Source of the DNA: Desulfosarcina alkanivorans
GTDB taxonomy: Bacteria > Desulfobacterota > Desulfobacteria > Desulfobacterales > Desulfosarcinaceae
Reading direction: 5' to 3'
Assembly: GCF_009688945.1 (NCBI RefSeq)
Contig: NZ_AP021874.1
Coordinates: 2,046,001 to 2,110,000 of the forward strand
Length of the DNA stretch: 64,000 nucleotides
The first letter of the stretch is position 1. Every line of letters begins with the position of its first letter. A model generated the notes under the pieces. It was not told where the DNA came from. It saw only the letters and a program-made list of their open reading frames with translations, and did no database searches. Shown piece after piece: positions 16,632-25,723 of this stretch. The translations under genes and the position numbers were made by a program.

Positions 16632-18425
16632 ATGACCCTTGCCGCCTATCTCACGCTTGCCTTACTACTGGTATTGTTCGTTTTGTTGATCAAAACGAAA
16701 ATTCCGGCGCCGGCTGTCTTTGTCGGTGCCCTGGCGGCGGCAATGACCCTCCAGCTGGCACCGGCCCAGGAACTGCTCAAAGGATTCAGCAATCAGGGCA
16801 TGCTCACCGTGGCCGTGTTGTTCATGGTGGCGGCCGGCATGTATGCCACGGGGGCCATTACCATGATCATGGACCGGCTCATCGGGCTTCCCAAATCCGT
16901 CGCCGGTGCCCAGATCAAGATTCTGCCGCCCATTGCCCTCGGCAGCGCATTTTTAAACAACACCCCGCTGGTGGCCATGATGATCCCGGTGATCCGGGAT
17001 CTGTCACGGGCCAGCCGGCTGCCGGTGCAGCAGCTTTATATGCCGCTGAGTTTCGCCTCCATCATGGGTGGCATGTGCACGGTCATCGGCACCTCCACCA
17101 ATCTGGTCATCGCCGGCCTGGTGATGGATGCCATCGCCGAAGGCGCTGCCGGCCGAGTCGATATCCGCGCCCTGAAGATGTTCGATCCGGCCATGGTGGG
17201 GCTGCCCATTGCCGTGGTCGGCATTGGCTTCATGATCCTGGCGGGCCGCTTTTTCCTGCCCGGTAAAAAAGAAGACCGGGCGGCCGACGTGGCCATGCGG
17301 CACTACACGGCGGAATTCGAGGTCCGCGACGGGTCACGAATCGTCGGCCGCACCCTGGAAGACACGGGCATTGCCAGCGGTGACAACGTGGAAGTGCTCT
17401 ATATTCAGCGTGCTGAAAAGATCCTGACCAACGACCTGATGCATGAGAAGTTGGAGGCCGGGGACCTGCTCTCCTTTTCCGCAGACGTCAATGCCATGGT
17501 GGAGCTGTGGCGCACCAACACGCTGGTCCCCCATCTCACCCTGAACCCCATGGAAACCGAGCGCCACACCCACCACCTGGTCAAGGCCGTCGTGTCCCGG
17601 CAAAGCATGGCCGTGGGCAAGAAAATCCCCGACCTCCCCCGCGATGTGAACGCCTGCCAGTATAAATTCGTGGCCCTGTCGAGGGATGGACAGCCCCTGG
17701 CCGGCCCGCTGGAAGCGGTGACCATCGAGGCTGGCGACAATGCGGTCCTGGAAGTCAACGACGACTTTTTCTATGCCTGTCAGATCGACCACGACTTTGC
17801 CCTGACCAAGGCCCTGGACGGCTTTCACCTCCAGCGTACGGACCGGGCCGTGGAAGCCAGCCTGATCACCCTGGCGATGATCGGGGTGGTCGCCATGGGG
17901 TGGATGAGTATGCTCAACGCCAGCCTGCTGGCCAGCGGGGCAATGATCTTCACCGGCTGCCTGACCCTGCGCACGGCGGCCAGGAGCATCGACTGGGGGA
18001 CCCTGGTGGTGATTGCCTGCGCCATCGGCCTGGAGTCGGCGGTGACCCGAAGCGGGCTGGCCGAGCACATCGCCGGCCTGCTGACCACCCTGGGCGGCGA
18101 CAACCCGCATCTGGCGCTGGCGGTGATTTTCGTGGGCTGTTCGTTCATGACCAACGTGATCACCAACAACGCCGCCGCGGCTTTCATGTTTCCCATCGCC
18201 CTGTCCACTGCCGGCCAGTTGGGCGTCAGCTTCATGCCCTTTGCCATCACCCTGATGGTATCGGCCTCCTGCGCCTTTATCACCCCCACCGGCTATCAGA
18301 CAAACCTGATGGTCTGGGGGCCGGGCGAGTACAAATTCACCGACTTCGTCAAAATCGGATCGGTCATGACCCTCGTGGTGGCCGCCATGACGATTTTTCT
18401 TGCTCCGCTGGCCTATCGGTTTTAA
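16632..18425 (+). CDS. SLC13-family permease with two TrkA-C (RCK_C) domains
   Basis: 597 residues. Two membrane halves carry the SLC13/DASS marks FLNNTPLVAMMIPV, GTSTNLVIAG, and TNVITNNAAAAFMFPIA with PTGYQTNLMVWGPG. Between them, at roughly residues 220-400, are two soluble segments of the TrkA-C type (VGRTLEDTGIASGDNVEVLYIQR; VGKKIPDLPRDVNACQYKFVAL), typical for the bacterial SLC13 group often annotated as sodium:sulfate symporters. In a sulfate reducer a role in sulfate or dicarboxylate uptake would fit, but the substrate is not visible. Encoded in the inner membrane, downstream of leuCD and not clearly co-regulated. Confidence 0.85.
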   Translation: MTLAAYLTLALLLVLFVLLIKTKIPAPAVFVGALAAAMTLQLAPAQELLKGFSNQGMLTVAVLFMVAAGMYATGAITMIMDRLIGLPKSVAGAQIKILPPIALGSAFLNNTPLVAMMIPVIRDLSRASRLPVQQLYMPLSFASIMGGMCTVIGTSTNLVIAGLVMDAIAEGAAGRVDIRALKMFDPAMVGLPIAVVGIGFMILAGRFFLPGKKEDRAADVAMRHYTAEFEVRDGSRIVGRTLEDTGIASGDNVEVLYIQRAEKILTNDLMHEKLEAGDLLSFSADVNAMVELWRTNTLVPHLTLNPMETERHTHHLVKAVVSRQSMAVGKKIPDLPRDVNACQYKFVALSRDGQPLAGPLEAVTIEAGDNAVLEVNDDFFYACQIDHDFALTKALDGFHLQRTDRAVEASLITLAMIGVVAMGWMSMLNASLLASGAMIFTGCLTLRTAARSIDWGTLVVIACAIGLESAVTRSGLAEHIAGLLTTLGGDNPHLALAVIFVGCSFMTNVITNNAAAAFMFPIALSTAGQLGVSFMPFAITLMVSASCAFITPTGYQTNLMVWGPGEYKFTDFVKIGSVMTLVVAAMTIFLAPLAYRF

Positions 18426-18610
18426 CGATGCCGGCTTTACCATTGACAGCAAAGAGAAATGCCCCGTTCCGGGTATTCCAATGTCCTGATCCCACCCAGC
18501 CAGGCACAGTTGGGATCGTATTTACGTCTGTAAATCCAACTGATAAGCGTCGGCCGGAAAGGGATTGCAACTCGCAGCCGACAATCATCATTGCAGGAGA
18601 AAAAAAGACC

Positions 18611-18639
18611 TTGACTTATCTTGGGAAAAGGGTTTATAT
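18611..18639 (+). promoter_or_regulatory. Sigma-70-type promoter of the tRNA-Phe gene
   Basis: TTGACT at 18611-18616, a 17-bp spacer and TTATAT at 18634-18639, ending about 40 bp before the mature tRNA. Confidence 0.65.
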
Positions 18640-18681
18640 GCGGACTTTCTTGAAACGGCAGAGAGCCTTTTCGGGAGCCCC

Positions 18682-18757
18682 GCCGAGGTAGCTCAGTCGG
18701 TAGAGCAGGGGACTGAAAATCCCCGTGTCGGCAGTTCGATTCTGTCCCTCGGCACCA
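18682..18757 (+). tRNA. tRNA-Phe (anticodon GAA), CCA encoded
   Basis: 76 nt cloverleaf: acceptor stem GCCGAGG/CCTCGGC, D stem GCTC/GAGC, anticodon stem GGGGA/TCCCC with loop CTGAAAA (GAA at 18715-18717), T arm GGCAG-TTCGATT-CTGTC, and a genomic ACCA end. Its 3' end points at the integrase gene that begins 60 bp further on, the usual arrangement for an integrative element using a tRNA gene as attachment site. Confidence 0.97.
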
Positions 18758-18775
18758 TTGATTTTTCAATGAGTT

Positions 18776-18815
18776 AAAGGGGTTAGTCAGGTAAGTGACT
18801 AACCCCTTTTTCTTT
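18776..18815 (+). terminator. Rho-independent terminator after tRNA-Phe
   Basis: A perfect 14-bp stem (AAAGGGGTTAGTCA with its complement) with a 6-nt loop, followed by a T-rich tract TTTCTTT. It ends tRNA transcription just before the convergent integrase gene. Confidence 0.88.
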
Positions 18816-18817
18816 GG

Positions 18818-19897
18818 TTACGTGCCAGTGTGGGGAAAGTGTGGGGATTTCTGTCGGGCCTGTTCAAACACACGCATCGCATCTCTCTCCGAGTCACCCA
18901 TAGAGTGCAGGTAGATCTCAGTCGTCCTGCGGTTTTCATGACCCAGGATTCTCTGGATGGCACCCATTGGAACCCCGTTGCCATCCATGATGGAAGCACC
19001 GGAATGCCGGATTGGGTGAAACCGGAAATATCGGACACCAGCTTTTTTGCAAAGGCGCTTCATGACCTTTTTCCGGTCACCGTAAGGCCCTTCCACAAAC
19101 CGGCCTTGTTTCCGACTCCAATACCGATGCCAAAACACCCAAGGGTTGGACGTGTCGCGATTCTCACAACGGCTTTTTAATACATCAAAAAGCTGCTGCG
19201 TCATCGGTACTCGCCTGGGCGTCAGATGACCGCCTTTCTTTTTGCGGGTGTATAGGGTGACAGACTGGTTCTGCAAATCGACATCATCCCATGTTAAACG
19301 ATTAATTTCGCCTACCCGCCCCATGGTCTCTCTAATCACCCATAGATAATCCTGGGTATCACGGTCGGCACAGGCGATCACTTTGTCCAGGTCCTCAGCA
19401 GAGGGAACATGTTTGACCTTCTTTTCAACTGGGAAAAATTCAATCCCTTCCGTTGGGTTGTTTGAAACCAGCTTTAGCCGGACTCCGTAATTCCATGTTG
19501 CCCTCAAATAGCGAAGTTCCTTATTGGCGGCATAAGCTGAAATCTTTCTTCTCTCAAGCAAATGCCTCTGGACCATCGCTTGAGTTATCTGGCCACATGT
19601 TAAGTCCCCCCACTTTGTTACCCACCTGCGGGCCTGATATTTGTATGTATTGTAGTGGCTTTCAGAATTGTACGCCTTCACATGATCAAGCCTCAGATTT
19701 ATCAGGTCCAAGCAGGTTATGTCGGTTGGCGTCTTCTCTGCGGAAGACTCGCTTATCGGGTTGGTCAGTTCCTCCCTTCTTTTTGCTTCGGCCTTTTTGG
19801 CCGCTCTCTTCGTCTTGAACCCTGCCTTGGTGTATCGGGTTCCGTTTAGGGGTAGATCGTACCTCCACCCCTTTCCCTTGGCGAAATAAACGCTCAT
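18818..19897 (-). CDS. Tyrosine recombinase/phage-type integrase
   Basis: 359 residues. An N-terminal arm-binding-like segment rich in Lys/Arg (KAGFKTKRAAKKAEAKRREE) is followed by a core-binding helical domain and the catalytic domain: Arg in ETMGRVGEINRL, HPIRHSG (H-x-x-R), LGHENRRTT and the nucleophile Tyr in TTEIYLH. All catalytic residues are seen. It lies next to, and points toward, the 3' end of tRNA-Phe, so it probably integrated this element there. Its first 212 bp overlap the preceding HTH gene in another frame. Confidence 0.93.
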   Translation of the reverse strand: MSVYFAKGKGWRYDLPLNGTRYTKAGFKTKRAAKKAEAKRREELTNPISESSAEKTPTDITCLDLINLRLDHVKAYNSESHYNTYKYQARRWVTKWGDLTCGQITQAMVQRHLLERRKISAYAANKELRYLRATWNYGVRLKLVSNNPTEGIEFFPVEKKVKHVPSAEDLDKVIACADRDTQDYLWVIRETMGRVGEINRLTWDDVDLQNQSVTLYTRKKKGGHLTPRRVPMTQQLFDVLKSRCENRDTSNPWVFWHRYWSRKQGRFVEGPYGDRKKVMKRLCKKAGVRYFRFHPIRHSGASIMDGNGVPMGAIQRILGHENRRTTEIYLHSMGDSERDAMRVFEQARQKSPHFPHTGT

Positions 19898-20069
19898 AGA
19901 GGTCCTCCTTACCAGGGAAAAACAGAGAACCCCCGAGCTTCCTGCCGCCTAATGCCTGCGAGTGTTTGTACACCCAGCTTATGCTTTTATGCAGGTATTG
20001 AGCGACCTCCTTAGGTTCTAGTATATCAGAGTCCGAATCAAAATTCAATGTAACCATCTGATTTCCCAT
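19686..20069 (-). CDS. Excisionase-like HTH DNA-binding protein
   Basis: 127 residues. The N-terminal part (DILEPKEVAQYLHKSISWVYKHS, then RKLGGSLFFPGKEDLYERLF) is a MerR-like winged helix of the kind used by excisionases and helix-turn-helix 17 proteins. The basic C-terminal half (from about residue 58) lies in the 212-bp overlap with the integrase gene and may be only partly functional. It probably controls excision direction or integrase expression. Confidence 0.7.
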   Translation of the reverse strand: MGNQMVTLNFDSDSDILEPKEVAQYLHKSISWVYKHSQALGGRKLGGSLFFPGKEDLYERLFRQGKGVEVRSTPKRNPIHQGRVQDEESGQKGRSKKKGGTDQPDKRVFRREDANRHNLLGPDKSEA

Positions 20070-20244
20070 CTGAAAATACCAGCCTTCATTATCTTTGTCG
20101 GGTTTTATGATGCTGTCGAAATCTATATTTTATTTTTGTCTCATCGTTATTGGGCTGGCGGATTTTTACCGCGCATCAAACATATACATATCAAGCCGTT
20201 TAACCCTGCTCGAGATGGACTTCTCGTGCAGAGAGCTCAGCTTA

Positions 20245-21894
20245 TCAATGTTGTCGCATAATTTCCTCCTTTATTTTCCATTGGTTGTGTTTGACTTTGT
20301 CTGCAGCATACCTTATCCAGTTTAACAAAGTGCTGTTAGATGCATAGCCACATGGATCGCCCTCTTCTCGGTAGCGCTTGATCGTTTTTTTTGGTGAAAA
20401 AGTATCTGAACCGTATTTATCAAAGAGCCATTTTGCGAATGCTCTTTTTCCCTTACCTGGAGCTTTGATGATTGTTGGTGTTGCCTGTGACTGTCTCAGG
20501 AAATCCAGTTTGCGCCCTGCCATCCTAACAGCCATCCTAACCGCTCTCTGATTAGCCCTTTTTCGAAGCTGCACTCTTGTTGCTGCAACAACAAATTTTT
20601 GGATGCTCGTAAAAAGCCGACCACTGTCATTACTCAGGTTGGGTATGTCGGCGTTCTCTTTTAAAAGACGCGAATATTTTTTGCGGATAAGATTAGATAC
20701 TGGGGTGAGATTGATGTGCTCATATTCAGTTCTTATATAGGCAGTAAGTATCTTCAGAAACCGATCAATATCAATCTCGTTTTCCTTGCAATACTTAGCG
20801 ATTTTTGACTGCCCCTCACCTTTAGATCGGCTGCGAGCCTTAATGATATTTCGGCCCCTTTTATTCTGGTCCTTGATATTTCCAACCAGTTCGTTGATGT
20901 AATCGAATCGTGAAATGATATTTGAAGGTAAATCAATGTCATCTGGGGCGCCTTTATGAATCCTGTTAGCATAAAGGTGGCTCTTCCGATTCATATCAAT
21001 GTGGATCGATGCTGCCGCAGCATTTGTTACATCGGCGGCACCAGTTACGATTATTTTTCCCTCTTCCATCACGTAATTGAAAATGTTGAATACAGTACTC
21101 TTGTCATTGCACTTATCGAAATCTTGAATGACAAAGATGCCCAGATTGGCCTTCGGGAGTTTACCGGGCACAACACCCCATAAACCACCAAAATCTTTCT
21201 GCCTTCCGGTTAGACCAACATCATTAATACGTTCTGCTTGGCTTTCTTCAAATATAGGGTTAAGCAGTTTTATGATTTCAACCAACTGCCCTTTCCCAAT
21301 TCCAGGAGCCCCGATTATACAGGAATGAATTTTACCGTTACTTTTACCGACAAACCCACCGGAAAGGCTTTGCAAAATGATCAAATCGACAGCTTCTCTA
21401 TAAGAATCCGAGCTCAGCACCGTTGCAGTTTTTTCGCAAACTGCTTCCCTGATTTCGCCAAGCAACTGAAATCCAGTCGATGCCCGTAACAGGTAGGCCT
21501 CAACTTTTTTTAAATCAGCATCTGAAGGCTGTGTTCGACTCAGCGGCGATGCTCCTGAAGCTGCCGCCAACACGTAAAGCCGGTTTCTCCATTTATTAGG
21601 TTCAAATTTATAGGGGGCTATCTCGCATAAAAGTTCAACAGGCTCAGCATTTTTTTGCATTTGAATCAATTTCTGGAAATGCTTTTCTGAAAACTCAACT
21701 GTATCAATTAGATTATCTTCGAGATCCCGAATGGTGGCCTTAGACTTGACAGCGTTTGCGGTTCTGTCCTCTCCGACTTTATACGGGAGCTCAATATCTT
21801 CAATCCGGCCCCACAGCTTAACTACGATGCGATCAGGCTTAATCAATATATCGCTTGCTGTTGAATATGGACGATGACGAAAATTTACTACCAT
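20245..21894 (-). CDS. MCM-like AAA+ helicase/ATPase of an integrated element
   Basis: 549 residues. The AAA+ core resembles MCM replicative helicases: Walker A IIGAPGIGKG (193-202), Walker B GIFVIQDFDKCNDKS (252-266, compare the MCM pattern IDEFDKM), a sensor-1-like segment TGAADVTNAAA and the arginine-finger motif ISRFDYI (327-333). The Walker A lacks the usual final Ser/Thr (GKG instead of GKS/T), and the Walker B acid pair is QD rather than DE, so ATPase activity needs proof. The C-terminus is basic. It lies downstream of a putative replication initiator gene; together they look like the replication module of a mobile element. Confidence 0.72.
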   Translation of the reverse strand: MVVNFRHRPYSTASDILIKPDRIVVKLWGRIEDIELPYKVGEDRTANAVKSKATIRDLEDNLIDTVEFSEKHFQKLIQMQKNAEPVELLCEIAPYKFEPNKWRNRLYVLAAASGASPLSRTQPSDADLKKVEAYLLRASTGFQLLGEIREAVCEKTATVLSSDSYREAVDLIILQSLSGGFVGKSNGKIHSCIIGAPGIGKGQLVEIIKLLNPIFEESQAERINDVGLTGRQKDFGGLWGVVPGKLPKANLGIFVIQDFDKCNDKSTVFNIFNYVMEEGKIIVTGAADVTNAAAASIHIDMNRKSHLYANRIHKGAPDDIDLPSNIISRFDYINELVGNIKDQNKRGRNIIKARSRSKGEGQSKIAKYCKENEIDIDRFLKILTAYIRTEYEHINLTPVSNLIRKKYSRLLKENADIPNLSNDSGRLFTSIQKFVVAATRVQLRKRANQRAVRMAVRMAGRKLDFLRQSQATPTIIKAPGKGKRAFAKWLFDKYGSDTFSPKKTIKRYREEGDPCGYASNSTLLNWIRYAADKVKHNQWKIKEEIMRQH

Positions 21895-21912
21895 TATCTA
21901 TGGTCCTCACTT

Positions 21913-23133
21913 TCAAAAAAGACGGCTAAGACCTATGGGCACCTTCACCGAGGTCTTCCTTCGTCGCCTTGGTCGTTTTTTTTTAGGCTTCGCAGTCACA
22001 GGCTGGATGGTGACCGGAAACAGCGGTGGTTGATTCCATCCAAGGTAAGCTTGTTCCATCGTATTCATCATAAACTGGCTATTGCGGCTCTGCTTGCAGA
22101 AATCTTTTTCAAAGCGTTGATTAGCTTTAGCGTGGGGGCAAGCCTGAATTTTATCAATCAAATCATTGCCTGTGATCCGCCGGTTATAACTTGCGTGTAG
22201 TGGGCAGGATTTCACATTGCCGCGGTATTTGCATTGTGATGGGCAAATCCTATGCTTCCTGTATTGAGACAGGCAGTACGAAATGCCCAAATATTGCCAG
22301 TCATTCAACAAATTAGCGAACCAGAACCCACCGCTTAACAGATGCAATTGGCTGTGACGACGGAGCTCATGCCAGTCAAATTCAAGCCATTCGACCTGAT
22401 GAACAATATGCTGGAACTTTAGACCTAAAAAATCGGAAGGTTTTTTAAGTCCGATGCCATTCAGCCAGGCGGTTTTAGCTATGAGCTCCAATCTGACGAA
22501 CTCAATGGCAGCGGACCCGGGCTTCTTTGGGCGAATGTACGATTTGCTCTGAAGCTTACTTTTCCGTGTATTGATATAAAAGGTAGTCCGGTCATTGTAG
22601 ATTCTGCTCCATCGAGGCCATGCTATGCGTGAATAGGCAAGGTGCAGTGGTTGGATTATCTTGCGTTGAAGTTCTGGAGCTGTGATGCCAAGATCCGGAA
22701 AGAAGTCCCATGTAAATTCAATCCGGCAAAAGTGAAAATCTGTCACCGCCGATATGGTGTTTAGAATCTGCTCGACCTGAAGCAAGTCAACCAAAGAGAC
22801 GTCATGGATTACCAGTACAGCGTCAATACCCTGAGCACCGGAAATCTTTTCATGTATGAGGTAAACCTTTGATAAAGACCCGAAGCTGAAATAAGTCCTA
22901 CGAGCGAATATATCCGGTAAATATGAGTGTTTCGCTCTGTGCTCAGTAACTTGTTTGCCGGGCAGCATGAATTTACCTAACTGCGTAGCAATATTTTCGG
23001 GCCTGTCCGAAACAATGGTGATCGAGGCAGTATCGAGCATGAAACAGCAGTCCGATATTTTATTTGTCCAACCCATCAATAGTTTCCAGAAGACTGATCT
23101 TAAAAATCCTCGAAGAGGTGACTGAGGGCACAT
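21913..23133 (-). CDS. Putative replication initiation protein (Rep_trans/phage RstA-like)
   Basis: 406 residues. The central part has features of rolling-circle initiators of filamentous phages and plasmids: FCRIEFTWDFFP, then TTFYINTRKSKLQSKSYIRPKK followed by AIEFVRLELIAK (the pattern Y-x-G/N-x(R)-K-S ... R-x-E). A Cys cluster (CPSQCKYRGNVKSCPLH) may bind zinc and the C-terminus is strongly basic (KPKKKRPRRRRK). Identification rests on motif style, not on a search. It lies 18 bp upstream of the MCM-like gene, in the same direction, so the two are an operon. A GAGGG ribosome binding site supports the first ATG. Confidence 0.5.
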   Translation of the reverse strand: MCPQSPLRGFLRSVFWKLLMGWTNKISDCCFMLDTASITIVSDRPENIATQLGKFMLPGKQVTEHRAKHSYLPDIFARRTYFSFGSLSKVYLIHEKISGAQGIDAVLVIHDVSLVDLLQVEQILNTISAVTDFHFCRIEFTWDFFPDLGITAPELQRKIIQPLHLAYSRIAWPRWSRIYNDRTTFYINTRKSKLQSKSYIRPKKPGSAAIEFVRLELIAKTAWLNGIGLKKPSDFLGLKFQHIVHQVEWLEFDWHELRRHSQLHLLSGGFWFANLLNDWQYLGISYCLSQYRKHRICPSQCKYRGNVKSCPLHASYNRRITGNDLIDKIQACPHAKANQRFEKDFCKQSRNSQFMMNTMEQAYLGWNQPPLFPVTIQPVTAKPKKKRPRRRRKTSVKVPIGLSRLF

Positions 23134-23156
23134 TAGTACCCTCAGTACTTATGTGC

Positions 23157-23495
23157 TTAACGTGACTTTCGAAGTTCGGGTTCAACCTCATTCCAAAAGT
23201 CCTTTACAGCTTCGCGAAAACCAATAAAGTATGCCTCTGCGAAATCATTAAAGTGATAATCTGAGTTGTTATGAACAATGTAATCCATCAGATCATCACA
23301 CTCTATGGTTTCGTCTACCCATCCCTTGAACCACTCATCCTCGGGCCAACATTCGCCATTCCAATTCAACATACATTGGATTCTTCTGTAAGGTGCGTTT
23401 TGGCACAATTCATAGCCTTCTATAATTCCACATTCGTAATATTCAGCCTCGATTTCAATCTTTTCGTCTTTCAGTCTTTGAATAGTTTTTTCCAT
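23157..23495 (-). CDS. Acidic hypothetical protein
   Basis: About 112 residues from the ATG preceded by AAAGGAGATCAAA; a longer frame starts 13 codons earlier but lacks such a site. Rich in Glu/Asp, Trp and Tyr (WPEDEWFKGWVDETIECDDLMDYIV, HFNDFAEAYFIGFREAVKDFW). Not recognised. It is the first gene of the minus-strand run leading to the Rep-like and MCM-like genes. The acidic composition is compatible with a DNA-mimic or regulatory protein, but nothing proves it. Confidence 0.6.
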   Translation of the reverse strand: MEKTIQRLKDEKIEIEAEYYECGIIEGYELCQNAPYRRIQCMLNWNGECWPEDEWFKGWVDETIECDDLMDYIVHNNSDYHFNDFAEAYFIGFREAVKDFWNEVEPELRKSR

Positions 23496-23841
23496 TTTGA
23501 TCTCCTTTAATTTGGGTTGATTTTTGCCAATCAAATTTCATTTTTGCTTACACAAATAATGGTCTTTGATTGAGCGCTTTATCCTGTCTACATTAAATTT
23601 TTGATAACTCAAAAGGGATGACAATCATCAAGAAGGCAGGAAAAGAGCCTCAAATGGGCAAAGTTGTCCCCTATAAATGACCGCTTTTAAAGGCCATGGA
23701 CGACTTTAAGCGCTGATATAATTGCTATTTTGATACAAACACAAAATGTCTGATTTATAGGGGATTTTTTTGAATTGAGGTGATAAAAGGTTGGTAGGTT
23801 AAGTTTGTGCGGAAATTGAATGGATCTGACAATCAGACCGA
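23496..23841. other. AT-rich intergenic region with 12-bp inverted repeat; candidate origin
   Basis: No gene seen. TCCCCTATAAAT at 23667-23678 is the exact reverse complement of ATTTATAGGGGA at 23753-23764, with 74 bp between. The region lies upstream of the Rep-like operon and is strongly AT-rich, the features expected of an origin or operator. No iterons of the 24.5-kb type are seen here. Confidence 0.35.
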
Positions 23842-24417
23842 TTACGTTGATCCAAGCTTTGCATAGGTTTCAATTGAAGACTCTTTTGAGCTATAACGTT
23901 TTGCTACCACCCTATTGGCAATTTCAGTTGCCGAGAGTACCTTTAGCTCATCTCCAGGAAGGGTAACCGGTATCTTATTTAAATGATCATGATATTCGTC
24001 TTGCCATTTTTCTATAACAGAGTGCCTTTTTTCATCTGACAATTTCCATGTTAGTTGTATAGTGTCTCTAATAATGTCGCGTTCTTCACGAATATCTTTG
24101 GCAAACTTTTTGAGGCTTTTGCATCTTATTGGCCCTCCACGTTTGCTACCATCCTTTTGTGATACAGAATAAGTATCTCCTACCCGATGAACACGAACAT
24201 CAAAAAACCAATCTTCTGGTATTGCTTCATAGCTCACATCCGGAATCATATTATCGATCAAGTCCAAAAAACTCGATGCTTGATTGTCAGATAGAGCGAA
24301 TCTTTCCATTAGTATCTCTGTCATTTTTTCCGCACCCAGTCGATCAATGTACAAATCTATTTCGGATTTCAATTCGGAAATTCTATCCATGGCGACATCC
24401 ACATATTTTCTCTTCAT
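23842..24417 (-). CDS. Hypothetical protein
   Basis: 191 residues, charged, mostly predicted helical (MDRISELKSEIDLYIDRLGAEKMTEILMERF). Contains a short beta-like segment WFFDVRVHRVGDTYSVSQKDGSKRGG. No family recognised. It belongs to the AT-rich first section of the island, and the inverted iteron pair at 24.5 kb lies directly upstream of its start. Confidence 0.6.
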   Translation of the reverse strand: MKRKYVDVAMDRISELKSEIDLYIDRLGAEKMTEILMERFALSDNQASSFLDLIDNMIPDVSYEAIPEDWFFDVRVHRVGDTYSVSQKDGSKRGGPIRCKSLKKFAKDIREERDIIRDTIQLTWKLSDEKRHSVIEKWQDEYHDHLNKIPVTLPGDELKVLSATEIANRVVAKRYSSKESSIETYAKLGST

Positions 24418-25233
24418 ATCATTACCTTGAATTGGTATGTGCAGGCGGCATCTCCCCCCTCACACTCCCCCCTGACGAAGCTTGGAAAATTTATGTAGAA
24501 TTGTAAAATTGTTAACATAATTAAATACCAAAATTTTCGTTTCGTCCAGTATTTTTCTGGTAACAGGTAGTTTTAAACCGTTACAATATTACAATCATAC
24601 AATTTCCACGTGAAAAATGACCGCAATCACGGCCCTTCATAGCGTCGGTATGGCCTTGGATCAAGTCTAAGCGCCGAAAAATTAATACCATGGTAGTATA
24701 ATATCCAATAAACCTCCCTGATACGGAATGATAGATAATTTTAATCACGATGTGTAGGCCAAAAATGTCAAATCCGGCCACAATAAATGTCGATATCGGA
24801 GTGGTAGAATATTTTTTTGTAGGCTGCTTTGCCTGCTTGGGGAGTGGGATGGCTATATCTTCACTTAGGTCTGAGTGGGTGAGCGTTTTCAGGGGGGGGG
24901 CCGGGCGGGAAGGCATTTGACCTCCCTTTGGTGGGGAGTTGGAGGAGCAGAAATCATGTCGATCTACGTCTCTATCGGTCAATATGGGTCTCGAAGCATA
25001 TTTTTCCATCTCAAAATATAAATCAGGTATTTCACCTAACAAACCTCCGTCCACCTATGAAAGAAGTCCAAAATGGTACTGTTGAGAGGAATGATGGGGC
25101 TGTTTCTGTTAACTCATGGATCTACGATCTCGCAATTCATTATAAAGGTTGCTAAATATTGATATTTTTTCACTATTGGAAATTTTGCCGAAAATATGAA
25201 CCCTTCGCTGCAATAGGGCTATTTTAGGTTTCA
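24418..25233. other. AT-rich non-coding stretch with iteron arrays and a G9 tract
   Basis: The minus-strand frame at 24581-25054 has no convincing ribosome binding site or domain and overlaps the iterons, so I do not call it a gene. The region contains the two iteron arrays (24492-24516, 24580-24603) and a run of nine G at 24892-24900. It separates the replication section from the defence section of the island. Confidence 0.45.
24492..24603. repeat. Inverted pair of triple 8-bp iterons, locus 1
   Basis: Left array 24492-24516 reads TATGTAGA, ATTGTAAA, ATTGTTAA; right array 24580-24603 reads GTTACAAT, ATTACAAT, CATACAAT. The two arrays are inverted relative to each other (unit NTTACAAT) and are separated by 63 bp. 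The same arrangement occurs at 42035-42151. Confidence 0.5.
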
Positions 25234-25548
25234 TTAAAAGAGCGCTGATAGGACTTTAACCGCCAGCCGTTGCTGTTCGGTAGGTGCCTGTTCGATGAGC
25301 GTTAAAATAGCCTGGAGCCTCTTTTTAGGGTTTTCCACCTCAAGCTGGTAAAATAATTCTCCGATGCTAACCTCCAAGGTCTCGGCAACCTTGATAAATG
25401 TGTCCAGGGTCGGGTTTTCCTTTCCACGTTCGATACCGCTCAAGTATTTCGGGTTGATCCCCATCTTCTCCGCAAGCTGTTCCTGTGTGAAGTGTCTATT
25501 TTTCCGTAGCTCCCTGATCCTTGCCCCGATCAATTGTCTGGTTTCCAC
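25234..25548 (-). CDS. XRE-family helix-turn-helix regulator
   Basis: About 104 residues from the GTG at 25548, which is preceded by GGGGAG at good spacing; a longer in-frame ATG start (25581) has no such site. HTH_3 domain: IGARIRELRKNRHFTQEQLAEKMGINPKYLSGIERGKENPTLDTFIKVAETLEVSIGELF. The C-terminal helix is short. It is divergent from the PD-(D/E)XK-like gene and may regulate it or the whole defence section. Confidence 0.88.
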   Translation of the reverse strand: METRQLIGARIRELRKNRHFTQEQLAEKMGINPKYLSGIERGKENPTLDTFIKVAETLEVSIGELFYQLEVENPKKRLQAILTLIEQAPTEQQRLAVKVLSALF

Positions 25549-25723
25549 TATTTTTCTCCCCTTTTTTGCTGATGATCGCAAAAGCAGGGAAATATCTGAA
25601 CAATCCGAAGGGCAGAAAATAGTTTGATTTTTCAGTCTGATAGACGTACTTGGTAGGGTGACGGGCTGAAATCAACAGATTAATGGAGCCCGACACCTAA
25701 AACCAACTATTTGAGAGGGGAAA

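Noticed and set aside
24581..25054. 157-codon minus-strand ORF
   Set aside because: No ribosome binding site or recognisable domain, overlaps the iteron array and the G9 tract.
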